Shown: positions 8,496 through 17,608, numbered from the stretch's first letter. The stretch: DNA of 36,237 nucleotides from Aeromonas fluvialis (GCF_000819885.1 NZ_CDBO01000037.1:1-36237), one strand, 5' to 3'. Notes: generated by a model from the letters alone, not told the origin. A program made the numbers and translations.

Positions 8496-9563
8496 TTAAC
8501 GCTTTGGCAAATAGCTCATCGGATTGATCGACTTGCCTCTGTACCGGATCTCGAAATGCAATCGCACATCCGGCGCGTCCGTGCTACCCATGTTGGCAAT
8601 CACCGAGCCCCCCTTGATGCTGTCCCCTTCCTTCACACGCAACTCGTCGTTATGTGCGTAGGCGGAGAGGTAGTCATCATCATGCTTGAGGATGATCAGC
8701 TTGCCGTACCCCCTTAAAGCACTGCCAGCGTATACCACTTTACCGCCGCTGGCGGCATAGACGGGTTGCCCCTTCTGACCGGCTATGTCGATCCCCTTGT
8801 TACCCTGTTCTGCAACAGAGAAACCCTCGACGATCCGGCCCTTTGCAGGCCAGTGCCAAGCAAGTCTCGACTGGGAGTTATTTGTTTTTTGTTCTTTGAC
8901 CTGAGCGTATTCCTTCGGTGCTGCCGGAGCAACGGATTTCTGAGCGATGAATGGCGTGGTCTGACCAGAACTACTCGATGCGACCAACGGGCGCGGTCCG
9001 CTGCTCGGGCGGCTGGTTGTAACCGGCGTGGGGGTTGTCGGACGATTTGCAGCCACCATCTGGGTTGTACTGCCACCGGACTGCACATTGAGCACCTGAC
9101 CCGGTTGCAGCGCATAGGGGGCGCTCAGGTTATTGCTCTGGGCCAGCGCCTGCGCACTCATGCCAAACTGACGGCCGATGCTGCTCAGGGTATCGCCACG
9201 GCGTACCTCATAGGTGCCCGTGCTGCGGCTGCTGCCAACACTGGCGCTGGAGCCATCGAGTCGCAGCCGCTGCCCCGGATAGATGTTGTAAGGGGGGCTG
9301 ATATTGTTGAGGCTGGCCAGCGAGGGCACATCGTTGCCGGAGTTGAAAGCGATGGAGTAGAGGGTATCCCCCCTCTTCACCACATAGCTGCCGCCCTGAA
9401 TGGGGGCGCTTACCTGGATACCGCTCTGGCGAGCCGGAATGGTCGAGACAAACTGCCCGTCATCAACACCATCCACCGGAGCTGCAGTTTTACTGGAGGA
9501 GCAGGCAAGCAGCAACCACGATAGCACCACGACACTGCTTCCCTGCCAAATACGCGAACGCAT
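8496..9563 (-). CDS. nlpD: Murein hydrolase activator NlpD (lipoprotein, LysM + M23)
   Basis: A 355-residue outer-membrane lipoprotein that activates cell-division amidases (AmiC in E. coli). The lipobox LLLAC puts the lipidated cysteine at residue 21. Two LysM peptidoglycan-binding repeats follow, at about 58-103 (YVVKRGDTLYSIAF) and 117-162 (YEVRRGDTLSSIGRQFG); as I recall, E. coli NlpD has one. After a Ser/Thr/Pro-rich linker the degenerate LytM/M23 domain covers about 250-350. It reads NKGIDIAG where active peptidases have H-x-x-x-D, consistent with an activator and not an enzyme. It sits 9 bases after yqaA in the rpoS operon. Confidence 0.95.
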   Translation of the reverse strand: MRSRIWQGSSVVVLSWLLLACSSSKTAAPVDGVDDGQFVSTIPARQSGIQVSAPIQGGSYVVKRGDTLYSIAFNSGNDVPSLASLNNISPPYNIYPGQRLRLDGSSASVGSSRSTGTYEVRRGDTLSSIGRQFGMSAQALAQSNNLSAPYALQPGQVLNVQSGGSTTQMVAANRPTTPTPVTTSRPSSGPRPLVASSSSGQTTPFIAQKSVAPAAPKEYAQVKEQKTNNSQSRLAWHWPAKGRIVEGFSVAEQGNKGIDIAGQKGQPVYAASGGKVVYAGSALRGYGKLIILKHDDDYLSAYAHNDELRVKEGDSIKGGSVIANMGSTDAPDVRLHFEIRYRGKSINPMSYLPKR

Positions 9564-9572
9564 AATGGATCC

Positions 9573-10154
9573 TTAACGACTAAACCAGAGATAGGCTACC
9601 ACGGCCAGAGCAATACAGAGCCAACCGAGCACATCCACATAGTGCATCAGCTTGCGTTCCATCTTCTCGCCGCCCCAGCGCATCAGCCCCGCAACCAGGA
9701 AGAAGCGCATGCCACGACCGATGAGGGAGGTGATGATGAAGGGCAACAGAGCCATTTGCAACAACCCTGCCGTGACGGTAAACACCTTGTAGGGGATAGG
9801 GGTGAAGCTGGCAATGAAAATGACCCAGATCCCCCACTGTTCAAACCAGTGACGAGCGATCTCGATCTTGCCCTGATAACCGACGGACTCTATCAACGGC
9901 TGCACCACAGGATCCCACAGGGCATAGCCAAGGGCGTATCCAAACAGCGCCCCCAGCACTGAAAAGAGGGTGGCAAGACCCGCGTAGTGCCACGCCTTGT
10001 GCGGCTTGGCGAGCGCCATCGGCGCCAGCATCACATCTACCGGGATCGGCCAGAACACCGATTCGATAAAGGCAGTGATGGAGAGATACCAGGGGGCATA
10101 TTTGTGGCGAGCCCACTGCATCACCAGGACATACAAACGGGAAAACAACTTCAC
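9573..10154 (-). CDS. yqaA: YqaA-family inner-membrane protein (DedA/SNARE-associated type)
   Basis: A 193-residue membrane protein with about four hydrophobic segments. It carries the YqaA pattern: [19 protein letters not shown] near residue 30, a glycine-rich [13 protein letters not shown], and [14 protein letters not shown]. The family is a branch of the VTT/DedA group, which is thought to move or flip lipids. No specific substrate is established. It overlaps the end of pcm by 4 bases, so is translationally coupled, and is followed 9 bases later by nlpD. Confidence 0.88.
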   Translation of the reverse strand: MKLFSRLYVLVMQWARHKYAPWYLSITAFIESVFWPIPVDVMLAPMALAKPHKAWHYAGLATLFSVLGALFGYALGYALWDPVVQPLIESVGYQGKIEIARHWFEQWGIWVIFIASFTPIPYKVFTVTAGLLQMALLPFIITSLIGRGMRFFLVAGLMRWGGEKMERKLMHYVDVLGWLCIALAVVAYLWFSR

Positions 10155-10768
10155 TCAACATCTCCATTTATCAAGGGAACAAAACGTACCGGCTCCAGGA
10201 TCCGGCTGGTCAACTGGGAACCAGCGCGTTCAATCAATTGCAGGGTCTGCTGACTGTCACCGACGGGTAACACCAGCCGTCCGCCATCGGCCAACTGATC
10301 GGTCAGCGCCGTCGGGATCTCGCTCGCCGCCGCCGTCACCAAAATGGCGTCATAAGGCCCCTTGTTGGGCCACCCTAGCCAGCCATTGCCGTGCTTGGCC
10401 GAGACATTGTGCAGATCGAGCTGGCGCAGTCGGCGTCGGGCCTGGAACTGCAGCGACTTGATCCGCTCCACGGTATACACATGCTCCACCAGATGGGCGA
10501 GGATCGCCGTCTGGTAGCCCGAGCCAGTGCCAATCTCCAGCACGTGGGCCGGGTTGTTTTGCATCAGCAGCTCGGTCATTCGCGCCACCATGTAGGGCTG
10601 CGAAATGGTCTGGCCGTGGCCAATCGGCAGGGCGGTGTTGTCCCACGCCTTGTGCGCCATGGCCTCGTCCACGAACAGCTGGCGCGGCACTTTCGCGATG
10701 GTCGCCAGCACGCGAAAATCGCGAATATCCTGCGCAATGAGCTGATTTAACAGGCGCTGTACTATCAC
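10151..10768 (-). CDS. pcm: Protein-L-isoaspartate O-methyltransferase
   Basis: A 205-residue cytoplasmic repair enzyme. It methylates L-isoaspartyl residues formed by ageing of Asn/Asp, using S-adenosylmethionine. It shows the substrate-loop motif [13 protein letters not shown] and the SAM-binding [16 protein letters not shown], followed by the family's VYTVER. The start is a GTG at 10768 with a GAGGGTG site close upstream. It lies 7 bases after surE and overlaps yqaA by 4 bases, which is the standard stationary-phase survival cluster. Confidence 0.95.
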   Translation of the reverse strand: MIVQRLLNQLIAQDIRDFRVLATIAKVPRQLFVDEAMAHKAWDNTALPIGHGQTISQPYMVARMTELLMQNNPAHVLEIGTGSGYQTAILAHLVEHVYTVERIKSLQFQARRRLRQLDLHNVSAKHGNGWLGWPNKGPYDAILVTAAASEIPTALTDQLADGGRLVLPVGDSQQTLQLIERAGSQLTSRILEPVRFVPLINGDVE

Positions 10769-10775
10769 ACCACCC

Positions 10776-11537
10776 TCATCCCTGCAGATCTAACCAAGCC
10801 CCCAGACCGGCGAGACTGTCATAGGCAGTCATATCGATGGTCAGGGGGGTGATCGAGACATAGCCCTGCTCGATGGCAGCAAAATCGGTACCGTCACCGG
10901 CATCCTGCTGGCTGCCGGGGGGGCCGATCCAGTAGATGGGCTGGCCACGGGGATCCTCGCTGCGGATCACCGACTCCGCCCGGTGGCGATTGCCAAGGCG
11001 GGTGGTCTTTATCCCCTTGATCTGCTCGAGGGGCAAGTCCGGCACGTTGACGTTGAGGATCTGATCGGCAGGCAGGGGGTGTTTCATCAGCCCCTTCACC
11101 AGCAAGGCCGCATAGTGGGCCGCTGTGGCGAAGTGGGTCTTGCCCACCAGCGAGATGGCGATGGAGGGGTAGCCAAGATGGCGCCCCTCGGTGGCCGCGG
11201 CGACCGTCCCCGAGTAGATGACATCATCCCCCAGGTTGGCGCCGTGGTTGATACCCGCCACCACCATGTCCGGCTCCGGGCGCACCAGCTCGTTGACCGC
11301 CAGATGCACGCAGTCGGTCGGCGTCCCTTTCACCGCGTGGCACTCAAGCCCATCAAAACCGCGGTCACCGAGACGGGTCACCCGCAGCGGCACTTCCAGC
11401 GTCAGGGAGTGACTCGCCCCGCTGCGGTTGCGATCCGGCGCCACCACAATAACCTCGCCGCAGGCGCGCAGCGCCTCGCTGAGGGCACGAATCCCCTCGG
11501 CATGCACACCATCATCATTACTGACCAGAATTCGCAT
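10776..11537 (-). CDS. surE: 5'/3'-nucleotidase SurE
   Basis: A 253-residue metal-dependent phosphatase of nucleoside monophosphates and short polyphosphate. The ATG at 11537 gives the conserved start [10 protein letters not shown], whose DD residues bind the metal. A longer reading to 11558 adds seven residues not seen in the family. Further motifs are [25 protein letters not shown] and [20 protein letters not shown]. Its start lies inside the end of truD (20-base overlap), suggesting coupled translation. Confidence 0.96.
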   Translation of the reverse strand: MRILVSNDDGVHAEGIRALSEALRACGEVIVVAPDRNRSGASHSLTLEVPLRVTRLGDRGFDGLECHAVKGTPTDCVHLAVNELVRPEPDMVVAGINHGANLGDDVIYSGTVAAATEGRHLGYPSIAISLVGKTHFATAAHYAALLVKGLMKHPLPADQILNVNVPDLPLEQIKGIKTTRLGNRHRAESVIRSEDPRGQPIYWIGPPGSQQDAGDGTDFAAIEQGYVSITPLTIDMTAYDSLAGLGAWLDLQG

Positions 11538-12576
11538 CGGTCTGATTCCTGAAACCATGATCGGCCTCTTCGGCCTGCATTAACTCGCGCACCACGCTTG
11601 TGGCAAACGCGCCCGCCGGCAGGAAGAAGGAGAGGGTCAGCGCCTCGCCGTCCAGCTGCCAGCTCATCTGCTCCGGCTTGAGCAGCAGCGGGCGGCGATC
11701 CTGATCCAGCCCCGCCCTCTCCAGCCCGTCACACCAATCGCTATAGGGAGCCAATACGCCCTGCTCGAACTCGGCAGCGGCGCCCTGACTGGCCAGACGG
11801 CCACGGCCCCACTGGGGCGCAGTGAGCTGCACGTCACCGGAGGCAAGACGCGCTGCCAGCTCGGGGGTCACGCTCTCTTCGCTGAAGATGGAGTGGCTGC
11901 CCTTGAGCATCACGCAATCACCGGCCAGTAGCTGATAGGCCAGCCCCTGCTCGATGCGGGCGCTGACGATGGTGTTGAACAGCATGCTGCGAGCAGCAGA
12001 GAGGTAGAGGGAACGTTTGTTGCGATCCTTGATCCGCTTGCCGGCAAACATCGCCTTGGCCGCTTCCAGATTGTTGCCATCGCGGCCAAAACGCTGCTCA
12101 CCATAGTAATTGGGTACGCCCTGCCCGGCGATGGCCTGCAGGCGTGCTTCCAGCCCATCGGCCTGCTCCAGAGCGGTGAGGCGCAGGGTGAAGTGGTTGC
12201 CCTTCAGATAACCGACCCGCAATTTGCGGTTGTGACGCTTGGCTTGCAGGATCTGGATGCTGTCGCTCTCGATGACCGACAAGTCCGGCTCGGCCTTGCC
12301 CGGCAGGTGAATGCCAAACCACTGCTCGGTCACCGCGTGGCGATCCTTCAGGCCCGCCCAGGTCACCGCATTGCGGTTGACCCCGGCCGCATCGGCCAGC
12401 AGACCCGCCACCCAGGCGGTGTTCTCGCCGGTTTTGCGTACCCGGACGAAGATGTGTTCACCCTCGCCACAGGGCTCAAACCCGAGATCTTCATTGACCA
12501 CGAAGTCGGCGGCCTCGGCCTTGAGGATACCGCGGGCAGTGGGTGCCCCGTGCAGATAGGCAAGTTGTTCCAGCAT
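11518..12576 (-). CDS. truD: tRNA pseudouridine(13) synthase TruD
   Basis: A 352-residue enzyme that makes pseudouridine at position 13 of tRNA-Glu. Catalytic aspartate lies in the motif [12 protein letters not shown] (about residues 72-83). Other family blocks are [23 protein letters not shown] and [14 protein letters not shown]. Its ATG overlaps the TAA of ispF (TAATG), so the two are translationally coupled, and its end overlaps surE. Confidence 0.95.
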   Translation of the reverse strand: MLEQLAYLHGAPTARGILKAEAADFVVNEDLGFEPCGEGEHIFVRVRKTGENTAWVAGLLADAAGVNRNAVTWAGLKDRHAVTEQWFGIHLPGKAEPDLSVIESDSIQILQAKRHNRKLRVGYLKGNHFTLRLTALEQADGLEARLQAIAGQGVPNYYGEQRFGRDGNNLEAAKAMFAGKRIKDRNKRSLYLSAARSMLFNTIVSARIEQGLAYQLLAGDCVMLKGSHSIFSEESVTPELAARLASGDVQLTAPQWGRGRLASQGAAAEFEQGVLAPYSDWCDGLERAGLDQDRRPLLLKPEQMSWQLDGEALTLSFFLPAGAFATSVVRELMQAEEADHGFRNQTDANSGQ

Positions 12577-13052
12577 TATTGTTTCACCAACAGGACGACG
12601 GCTTCGGTGGCGATCCCTTCCTTGCGCCCCGTAAAACCCAGTTTTTCGGTGGTGGTCGCCTTGACGTTCACCCGGTTCAAATCACATTGCAGATCGGCGG
12701 CCAGCACGACGCACATGGCATCGATGTGGGGGGCCATTTTGGGGGCCTGAGCGATGATGGTCACATCCAGGTTGCCGATGGCATAACCCGCCTTCTGTAT
12801 TCGGGCAAACACGTCCCGCAGCAGGATGCGACTGTCGATCCCCTTGAACTCGGCAGCGGTATCGGGAAAGTGGCGGCCGATGTCACCGGCACCGATGGCC
12901 CCCAGCAGGGCATCGCTCACCGCATGCAACACCACGTCGCCGTCAGAGTGGGCGATCAATCCCTGCTCATAGGGAACCGGCACACCACCCAACATGCAGG
13001 GGCCGACTCCGCCAAATTTATGGACATCAAAACCATGACCAATGCGCATCAT
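12576..13052 (-). CDS. ispF: 2-C-methyl-D-erythritol 2,4-cyclodiphosphate synthase
   Basis: A 158-residue enzyme of the MEP isoprenoid pathway. It closes CDP-ME 2-phosphate into the cyclic diphosphate, releasing CMP. Zn-binding residues are in [11 protein letters not shown] (D and H) and the following conserved blocks [20 protein letters not shown] and [13 protein letters not shown] are complete. Two tandem ATGs (13052 and 13049) are possible. I choose 13052 because GGGAGG lies 10 bases upstream and because the first ATG overlaps the stop of a short upstream ORF as TGATG. That upstream ORF resembles the start of ispF itself. The ispD gene is 156 bases away instead of adjacent, which is unusual. 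Confidence 0.95.
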   Translation of the reverse strand: MMRIGHGFDVHKFGGVGPCMLGGVPVPYEQGLIAHSDGDVVLHAVSDALLGAIGAGDIGRHFPDTAAEFKGIDSRILLRDVFARIQKAGYAIGNLDVTIIAQAPKMAPHIDAMCVVLAADLQCDLNRVNVKATTTEKLGFTGRKEGIATEAVVLLVKQ

Positions 13053-13111
13053 CAGCGGCAACCTCCCACATCAATGTTATCTACATCCACACCATGTCCA
13101 ATCCGGATCAT
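13052..13111 (-). CDS. 19-codon upstream ORF copying the N-terminus of IspF
   Basis: ATG at 13111 with an AAGGAG site 5 bases upstream, better placed than that of ispF. It encodes [19 protein letters not shown] and stops at TGA 13054-13052, sharing one base with the ispF ATG. Residues 2-10 (IRIGHGVDV) mirror Isp[10 protein letters not shown]. The first 12 codons match the ispF start at 28 of 36 bases, and three of the eight differences are silent third-position changes. It is either the relic of a tandem duplication or a translated leader that couples ribosomes into ispF. That it is translated is inferred from the ribosome site alone. Confidence 0.6.
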   Translation of the reverse strand: MIRIGHGVDVDNIDVGGCR

Positions 13112-13121
13112 GCTCACTCCT

Positions 13122-13205
13122 TGTTCGGGCCTGTATGTTCGGACCTGCTTGTTCTAGATACTCTATTCTGAACATGTTGCTCTGAACGGTTTGTTCTGAC
13201 TGAGG
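13122..13205. repeat. Degenerate 14-bp tandem repeat, six units
   Basis: Six consecutive units in strict 14-base phase, each opening with TGTTC or a one-base variant: TGTTCGGGCCTGTA, TGTTCGGACCTGCT, TGTTCTAGATACTC, TATTCTGAACATGT, TGCTCTGAACGGTT, TGTTCTGACTGAGG. It fills the gap between the ispD stop and the ribosome site of the ispF upstream ORF. Fourteen is not a multiple of three and no frame through it looks coding. Units 1-2 and units 4-5 are most alike. Confidence 0.7.
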
Positions 13206-13208
13206 GGC

Positions 13209-13904
13209 TTATGTCTGCTGGCTTAAAAACAGCCCCGCCAGCGACAAGTCTTCCGGCCGGGTCACTTTGATATTGTCGGCGCGCCCTTCCACCATCCGCA
13301 CCGTGAATCCGGCCCGCTCCATGGCGGAGGCCTCATCGGTGATGGTGGCCCCTAGCGCCAGCCCCTCTTCCAGTGCCCGTTGCAGGGTTCGGGTCGGGAA
13401 CATCTGCGGCGTCAGGGCATGCCAGAGCTGCTCGCGCTCGACGGTGGCGATGATATTGCCCTCGCCATCGGAGCGTTTCATGGTATCGCGCACCCGACTG
13501 CCGAGAATGGCACCGCCGCAGTCCATGGCCGCTGCAATCAGCGTATCGAGATCACCGTGAGTCAGACAGGGGCGAGCCGCATCGTGCACCAGCGACCACT
13601 CCCCTAGCGCTACATGGAGGCCATTGAGGACGGAAAAGGCGCGCTCGGCGCCCCCTTCCACCCGCACAATGCGGGGATCCGTCGCCACGGGCAGGGCCTC
13701 GAACCAGCAGTCATGGGGCGCCAGCGCCACGACCACCTGCGCGATGGCAGGGTGGGAGAGCAGCCGTGCCAGGGTATGTTCGAGAATGGTTTTGCCCGCC
13801 AGTTGCAGGTACTGCTTAGGGCAATCGGCCCCCATCCGGCTGCCAATACCGGCGGCAGGGACGATCGCCGTAAGGCCGGATACCCGGCAAGCATCAGTCA
13901 TCAT
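13209..13904 (-). CDS. ispD: 2-C-methyl-D-erythritol 4-phosphate cytidylyltransferase
   Basis: A 231-residue enzyme that joins CTP and MEP to give CDP-ME, two steps before IspF. It shows the nucleotide-binding loop AIVPAAGIGSRMGADCPKQY at the N-terminus, then LVHDAARPC and the C-terminal VTRPEDLSLA. The ATG at 13904 (MMTDAC...) overlaps the end of ftsB by 11 bases; extensions further upstream would read through ftsB out of frame and add unrelated sequence. Confidence 0.95.
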   Translation of the reverse strand: MMTDACRVSGLTAIVPAAGIGSRMGADCPKQYLQLAGKTILEHTLARLLSHPAIAQVVVALAPHDCWFEALPVATDPRIVRVEGGAERAFSVLNGLHVALGEWSLVHDAARPCLTHGDLDTLIAAAMDCGGAILGSRVRDTMKRSDGEGNIIATVEREQLWHALTPQMFPTRTLQRALEEGLALGATITDEASAMERAGFTVRMVEGRADNIKVTRPEDLSLAGLFLSQQT

Positions 13905-14211
13905 AGGGTTCATCGTCCGGCGCCGTCTCTTTGTCTTTCTCTTTGGGGATGATCCGGTAGAAGGTCTCCCCCTGCTTGATATAGCCCAGATCGTTGCGCG
14001 ACAACTCCTCGATAGCCTCGAGGCCAGAGGTGAGATCATCTATCTCGCGGTAAATAAGGTCGTTACGATCCTTGAGCGTCTGATTGTCCCGCTGTTGCTG
14101 CGAGATGGCCTCCGACAGGTTCTGATAATCGGATAGTCCGTTCTTCCCCAGCCAGAGGTCATATTGCAGTCCCCCCAGCAGGAGGATCAGGATCAGGGTG
14201 AATAGCCGCAT
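13894..14211 (-). CDS. ftsB: Cell division protein FtsB
   Basis: A 105-residue single-pass inner-membrane protein of the divisome, partner of FtsL and FtsQ. One N-terminal membrane segment (LFTLILILLLGGLQYDLWLG) is followed by a coiled coil (about 30-65) and the conserved region TSGLEAIEELSRNDLGYIKQ, ending in GETFYRI. The charged tail KEKDKETAPDDEPYDD is poorly conserved. AAGGAG lies 9 bases before the ATG. It heads the operon ftsB-ispD-ispF-truD-surE-pcm-yqaA-nlpD-rpoS. Confidence 0.95.
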   Translation of the reverse strand: MRLFTLILILLLGGLQYDLWLGKNGLSDYQNLSEAISQQQRDNQTLKDRNDLIYREIDDLTSGLEAIEELSRNDLGYIKQGETFYRIIPKEKDKETAPDDEPYDD

Positions 14212-14333
14212 GCACTAGATCTCCTTCAGGCGGCCTAGTGTCCCATATTCGGTGCCAAGACAAAAGAAAGCGAGCACCCGGGAGCCATCGGCCGAACATA
14301 AAAAAGTGCCCAAGAGTGAATCAGATAGCACAA

Positions 14334-14394
14334 AGCCCCGCCAAACCGGTGCAAGGATGGCCAACCAGGGCACTCCTTGTCCGGGGGCGGGGCT
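14334..14394 (-). terminator. Long compound hairpin after putP
   Basis: AGCCCCGCC (14334-14342) pairs perfectly with GGCGGGGCT (14386-14394). Nested inside, CAAGGA (14352-14357) pairs with TCCTTG (14374-14379), with a CCGG/CCGG pair between. On the minus strand the stem ends in CTTTGTGCT, a weak T-run, 25 bases after the putP stop. It probably terminates putP. Its length is more like a structured repeat than a simple terminator. Confidence 0.6.
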
Positions 14395-14419
14395 CTCAAT
14401 CAGAAAGCGGTAAGGGGGA

Positions 14420-15937
14420 TCAGTTCACCGCGACCGGCTCTCCCGCGCTCTCGGCCGGAGTGTTGTACTCCTCCTCGGCATCGCGAAAACGCTCCAGCAT
14501 CGCTTTTGAGGGCGCTTCGCCCAACAGGCTGCCCACCACGATAGCCAGCAGAGCGAACAGGAAGCCCGGGATGATCTCATACAGCCCCAGCCAGCCGAAC
14601 TGCTTCCAGACGATGACGGTGATGGCACCGACCAACATGCCCGCCAGTGCGCCGTTGCGGGTCATCCGCGGCCAGAGCACGGAGAGCAGCACAACGGGTC
14701 CGAAGGCGGCACCAAAACCGGCCCAGGCGTAGCTCACCAGCCCCAGCACCCGGTTCTCCGGATTCATGGCGACGGCAATGGCAATCACCGCGATCAGCAA
14801 CACCATCAGGCGCCCTACCCACACCAGCTCACGCTGGGAGGCGTTCTTGCGCAGGAAGGGTTTATAGAGATCCTCGGTGATGGCGCTGGAGCAGACCAGT
14901 AATTGACAACTTAGAGTACTCATCACCGCCGCCAGAATGGCAGAGAGCAGTACACCGGCTATCCAGGGGTTGAACAGGATCTTGGAGAGCTCGATAAAGA
15001 CCCGCTCCGGGTTGCCGATCACCCCAGCCGCCACTTCCGGGAAGCGGGCAAAATAGGCCAGCCCGAAGAAGCCGATGGCCACCGCGCCAGCGAGGCAGAA
15101 CACCATCCAGGTCATGCTGATACGACGGGCATTGACCATGGAGTGATGGGAATCTGCCGCCATGAAGCGGGCCAGAATATGGGGCTGACCGAAGTAACCG
15201 AGGCCCCAGGCCATCAGGGAAATGATGGCGATAACATCCAGATTCTTGAACATGTCGAGGTTGGTGGCACTCTTGGCCGCCACTTCGATCATGGCGCTGT
15301 CCACCCCGCCGACGGCGATGATGATGAACACCGGGGTCAGGATCAGGGCGAAGATCATCAGGGTCGCCTGCACCGTATCGGTCCAGCTCACCGCGAGGAA
15401 GCCGCCGAAGAAGGTGTAGCTAATGGTGGCGGCGGCGCCGACCCAGAGGGCGGTGTTGTAATCCATGCCGAAGGTGCTCTCGAACAATCGGGCACCGGCC
15501 ACCACGCCGGAGGCGCAGTAGATGGTGAAGAAGAGCAGGATCACCAGCGCCGAGAGGATACGCAGCACCTTGCTGTGATCCTCAAAGCGATAGGTGAAAT
15601 AGTCCGGCAGGGTCAGGGCGTTGCGGTTCTTCTCGGTATGTACCCGCAGACGGCCCGCCACCCAGCGCCAGTTGAGGTAGGCGCCGATGACCAAACCGAT
15701 GGCGATCCAGCTCTCGGAGATGCCGCTGACGAAGACGGCGCCGGGCAGGCCCATCAGCAGCCAGCCGCTCATGTCGGAGGCGCCGGCGGAGAGGGCTGTG
15801 ACCCAGCTCCCCATCCGGCGACCGCCAAGAATATAGTCATCAAAGTTGCGGGTGGCGCGATAGGCGATAAAGCCGATCAATACCATGCCGAGGATGTACA
15901 CCAGGAAGGTGATTAACATGGGTGTGCTAGCTGTCAT
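14420..15937 (-). CDS. putP: Sodium/proline symporter
   Basis: A 505-residue inner-membrane protein of the sodium:solute symporter family that takes up proline with Na+. About 13 hydrophobic segments are visible. Marks include NFDDYILGGRRMGSWVTALS, GASDMSGWLLMGLPGA near the N-terminus, the signature GYFGQPHILARFMA, and SWTDTVQA. Length and sequence match PutP closely. An ACGGAG site precedes the ATG. No putA is adjacent. The upstream leader contains a small hairpin (CCCGC/GCGGG, about 15967-15983). Confidence 0.93.
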   Translation of the reverse strand: MTASTPMLITFLVYILGMVLIGFIAYRATRNFDDYILGGRRMGSWVTALSAGASDMSGWLLMGLPGAVFVSGISESWIAIGLVIGAYLNWRWVAGRLRVHTEKNRNALTLPDYFTYRFEDHSKVLRILSALVILLFFTIYCASGVVAGARLFESTFGMDYNTALWVGAAATISYTFFGGFLAVSWTDTVQATLMIFALILTPVFIIIAVGGVDSAMIEVAAKSATNLDMFKNLDVIAIISLMAWGLGYFGQPHILARFMAADSHHSMVNARRISMTWMVFCLAGAVAIGFFGLAYFARFPEVAAGVIGNPERVFIELSKILFNPWIAGVLLSAILAAVMSTLSCQLLVCSSAITEDLYKPFLRKNASQRELVWVGRLMVLLIAVIAIAVAMNPENRVLGLVSYAWAGFGAAFGPVVLLSVLWPRMTRNGALAGMLVGAITVIVWKQFGWLGLYEIIPGFLFALLAIVVGSLLGEAPSKAMLERFRDAEEEYNTPAESAGEPVAVN

Positions 15938-16261
15938 GCAAAACTCCGTTTTGTGTCATGTGTTACCCGCTCTGGTGGCGGGCTCATCCCTAAAAAACCG
16001 GCCTAGCTTAATCAGCCGTTCGCGCCAGCTCAACCACTTTTAACAAACGCAAAACACAACAAAAACCTTTACGCATCAAACCATCTGCCACATCAAGAGG
16101 ATGACGCCAGATTTTCTGTCGTGGCCATGGCGGCCATGTCACCGCACCTGCGGCTATTGGCGTCATATTTTCACATTTTGTTACTATCCATTTTTTACAA
16201 GCCAGCGCCCCGCTCCTGCACTGCCCGCCCAGTCTCATCACACCAGCCAGAGGTCGGCACC
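15938..16261. other. Divergent intergenic region putP / DUF535 gene (324 bases)
   Basis: AT-rich stretches suitable for promoters lie at about 16065-16090 on the putP side and 16165-16200 on the other side (ATATTTTCACATTTTGTTAC). I found no ORF, no RNA gene and no convincing regulator palindrome here. Confidence 0.4.
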
Positions 16262-16600
16262 ATGTCATCTCATCTGTCACACCTGCGAACCCTCGCCCGC
16301 CGCCTGCATCCGACAAAGGAGTCGGGTCATCTCATCAGACGGGTCAAGTATGCGGTGGGGCGTCTCTGGCTCAATCCCGGCGCCCGCGCCCTCTATCGTC
16401 AGCAGCAGGAGCAACCCCTGCTGGCGCAGGCGATCAGCCGCTTCCCCGATATTCTGGAAAAGCCGATCCCCCCCTATCGCCACAAGGGGCTCCGCAAGAG
16501 CCTGCGAGCCGAACTTATCAGCGGCCACTACCAACAACTGGCCCGTCAGCTGCTCGATCAGCTCGGCGGCGAGCTGCGGGACAATCTGCTGCGACGCTGA
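16262..16600 (+). CDS. Short DUF535 (VirK/YbjX-like) protein
   Basis: A 112-residue protein. The ATG at 16262 is chosen because GAGGT lies just before it; an upstream in-frame reading to 16121 is less likely. The segment FPDILEKPIPPYRHKGLRKS followed by R-A-E-L-I-S-G-H-Y matches the N-terminal part of DUF535/VirK proteins, which usually run to about 300 residues. Here the protein ends soon after (stop at 16598) and a clean terminator follows, so it is either a short family branch or a 3'-truncated gene that has kept its terminator. Function of the family is unclear (linked to virulence and antimicrobial-peptide resistance in enterics). Confidence 0.6.
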   Translation: MSSHLSHLRTLARRLHPTKESGHLIRRVKYAVGRLWLNPGARALYRQQQEQPLLAQAISRFPDILEKPIPPYRHKGLRKSLRAELISGHYQQLARQLLDQLGGELRDNLLRR

Positions 16601-16619
16601 GTCAGAGCAGCAGAAACAG

Positions 16620-16649
16620 AAAGGGCGAACAGCATGCTGTTCGCCCTTT
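16620..16649. terminator. Terminator between DUF535 gene and L,D-transpeptidase gene
   Basis: A perfect 30-base palindrome, AAAGGGCGAACAGC-AT-GCTGTTCGCCCTTT. It serves two convergent genes. Confidence 0.88.
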
Positions 16650-16669
16650 GTTGTGGTCTATTGCCGGTC

Positions 16670-17608
16670 TCAGCCGTTGATGGCGAGCGGCATACCGCTG
16701 CGCTGCTCCAGCGCCTGCTTCACCAGCTGGGAGTCGCTGTCGGCGTGGGCAATGAAGCGGGTCACCGCCGGAGTCATCGGCAGCGGAGCCGGCAATTTGG
16801 AGTTGAACTCCTCTTCGCTGCGCGACAGCGGCTGGTGCACTTCCAGATAGCGGACGCCGTTGGGCTCGAGAGAGGCCTTGATCGGCTGGTTGACGAACTG
16901 GACGCGGGTACCGACCGGCACCTGCTTGAACAGGTAGGCGATATCATCGTTACGCAAACGCACGCAACCGTGGCTCACCCGCAGGCCGATACCGAAGTTG
17001 GCATTGGTGCCGTGGATGGCGTACATCTTGCCGATGTAGAGGGCAAACAGCCCCATGGGATTGTCCGGGCCGGCCGGCCATACCGCAGGCAGGCTCTCGC
17101 CACGGGCCGCATATTCGGCATGCATCTTGGCGGTCGGAGTCCAGGTCGGGCCCGCTTTCTTGCGCTGCACGCTGGTCACCCAGTTTTCCGGGGTGCCGGT
17201 GCCAAGCTGACCGATGCCGATGGGCAGCACTTCCACCACTTTTTGACCCTTGGGGTAGTAGTAGAGGCGCATCTCGGCCACGTTGATGACCACCCCCTCG
17301 CGGGGAGCATCCGGCAGGATCAGTTGCTGGGGGATCACCAGCTTCTCACCGGTCTGTACCAGCAGGGGATCCGCATCGGGGTTGGCTTCGGTCATGTTGG
17401 TAAGCCCCAGCTGGAATTTGGCCGCAATGGCCTCCAGCGGCTGGCCGTTCTCTTCGGCCGGGACCACGTATTCCAGATTTTCCCCTACCAGACGGCTGTT
17501 GGCCGCAGGCAGAGCATATTCAACAGCGAAAACCGGCGCAGCGGTCAGCAGCAGGCTGTAGCAGAGTGTTGCCACACTATTGCGAAGGATCTTCATAACT
17601 TTACCCAT
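16670..17608 (-). CDS. L,D-transpeptidase (YbiS/ErfK type), secreted
   Basis: A 312-residue periplasmic enzyme. It links peptidoglycan stems 3-3 or attaches lipoprotein to murein by cysteine transpeptidation. The signal peptide covers about 1-28 (ends APVFA). A LysM-like segment follows ([20 protein letters not shown]). The YkuD catalytic domain (about 100-240) carries the full motif: HGT (in [14 protein letters not shown]) and [11 protein letters not shown] with the catalytic cysteine. ATG at 17608 or the second ATG four codons later are both possible. A terminator after it is shared with the convergent DUF535 gene. Confidence 0.92.
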   Translation of the reverse strand: MGKVMKILRNSVATLCYSLLLTAAPVFAVEYALPAANSRLVGENLEYVVPAEENGQPLEAIAAKFQLGLTNMTEANPDADPLLVQTGEKLVIPQQLILPDAPREGVVINVAEMRLYYYPKGQKVVEVLPIGIGQLGTGTPENWVTSVQRKKAGPTWTPTAKMHAEYAARGESLPAVWPAGPDNPMGLFALYIGKMYAIHGTNANFGIGLRVSHGCVRLRNDDIAYLFKQVPVGTRVQFVNQPIKASLEPNGVRYLEVHQPLSRSEEEFNSKLPAPLPMTPAVTRFIAHADSDSQLVKQALEQRSGMPLAING

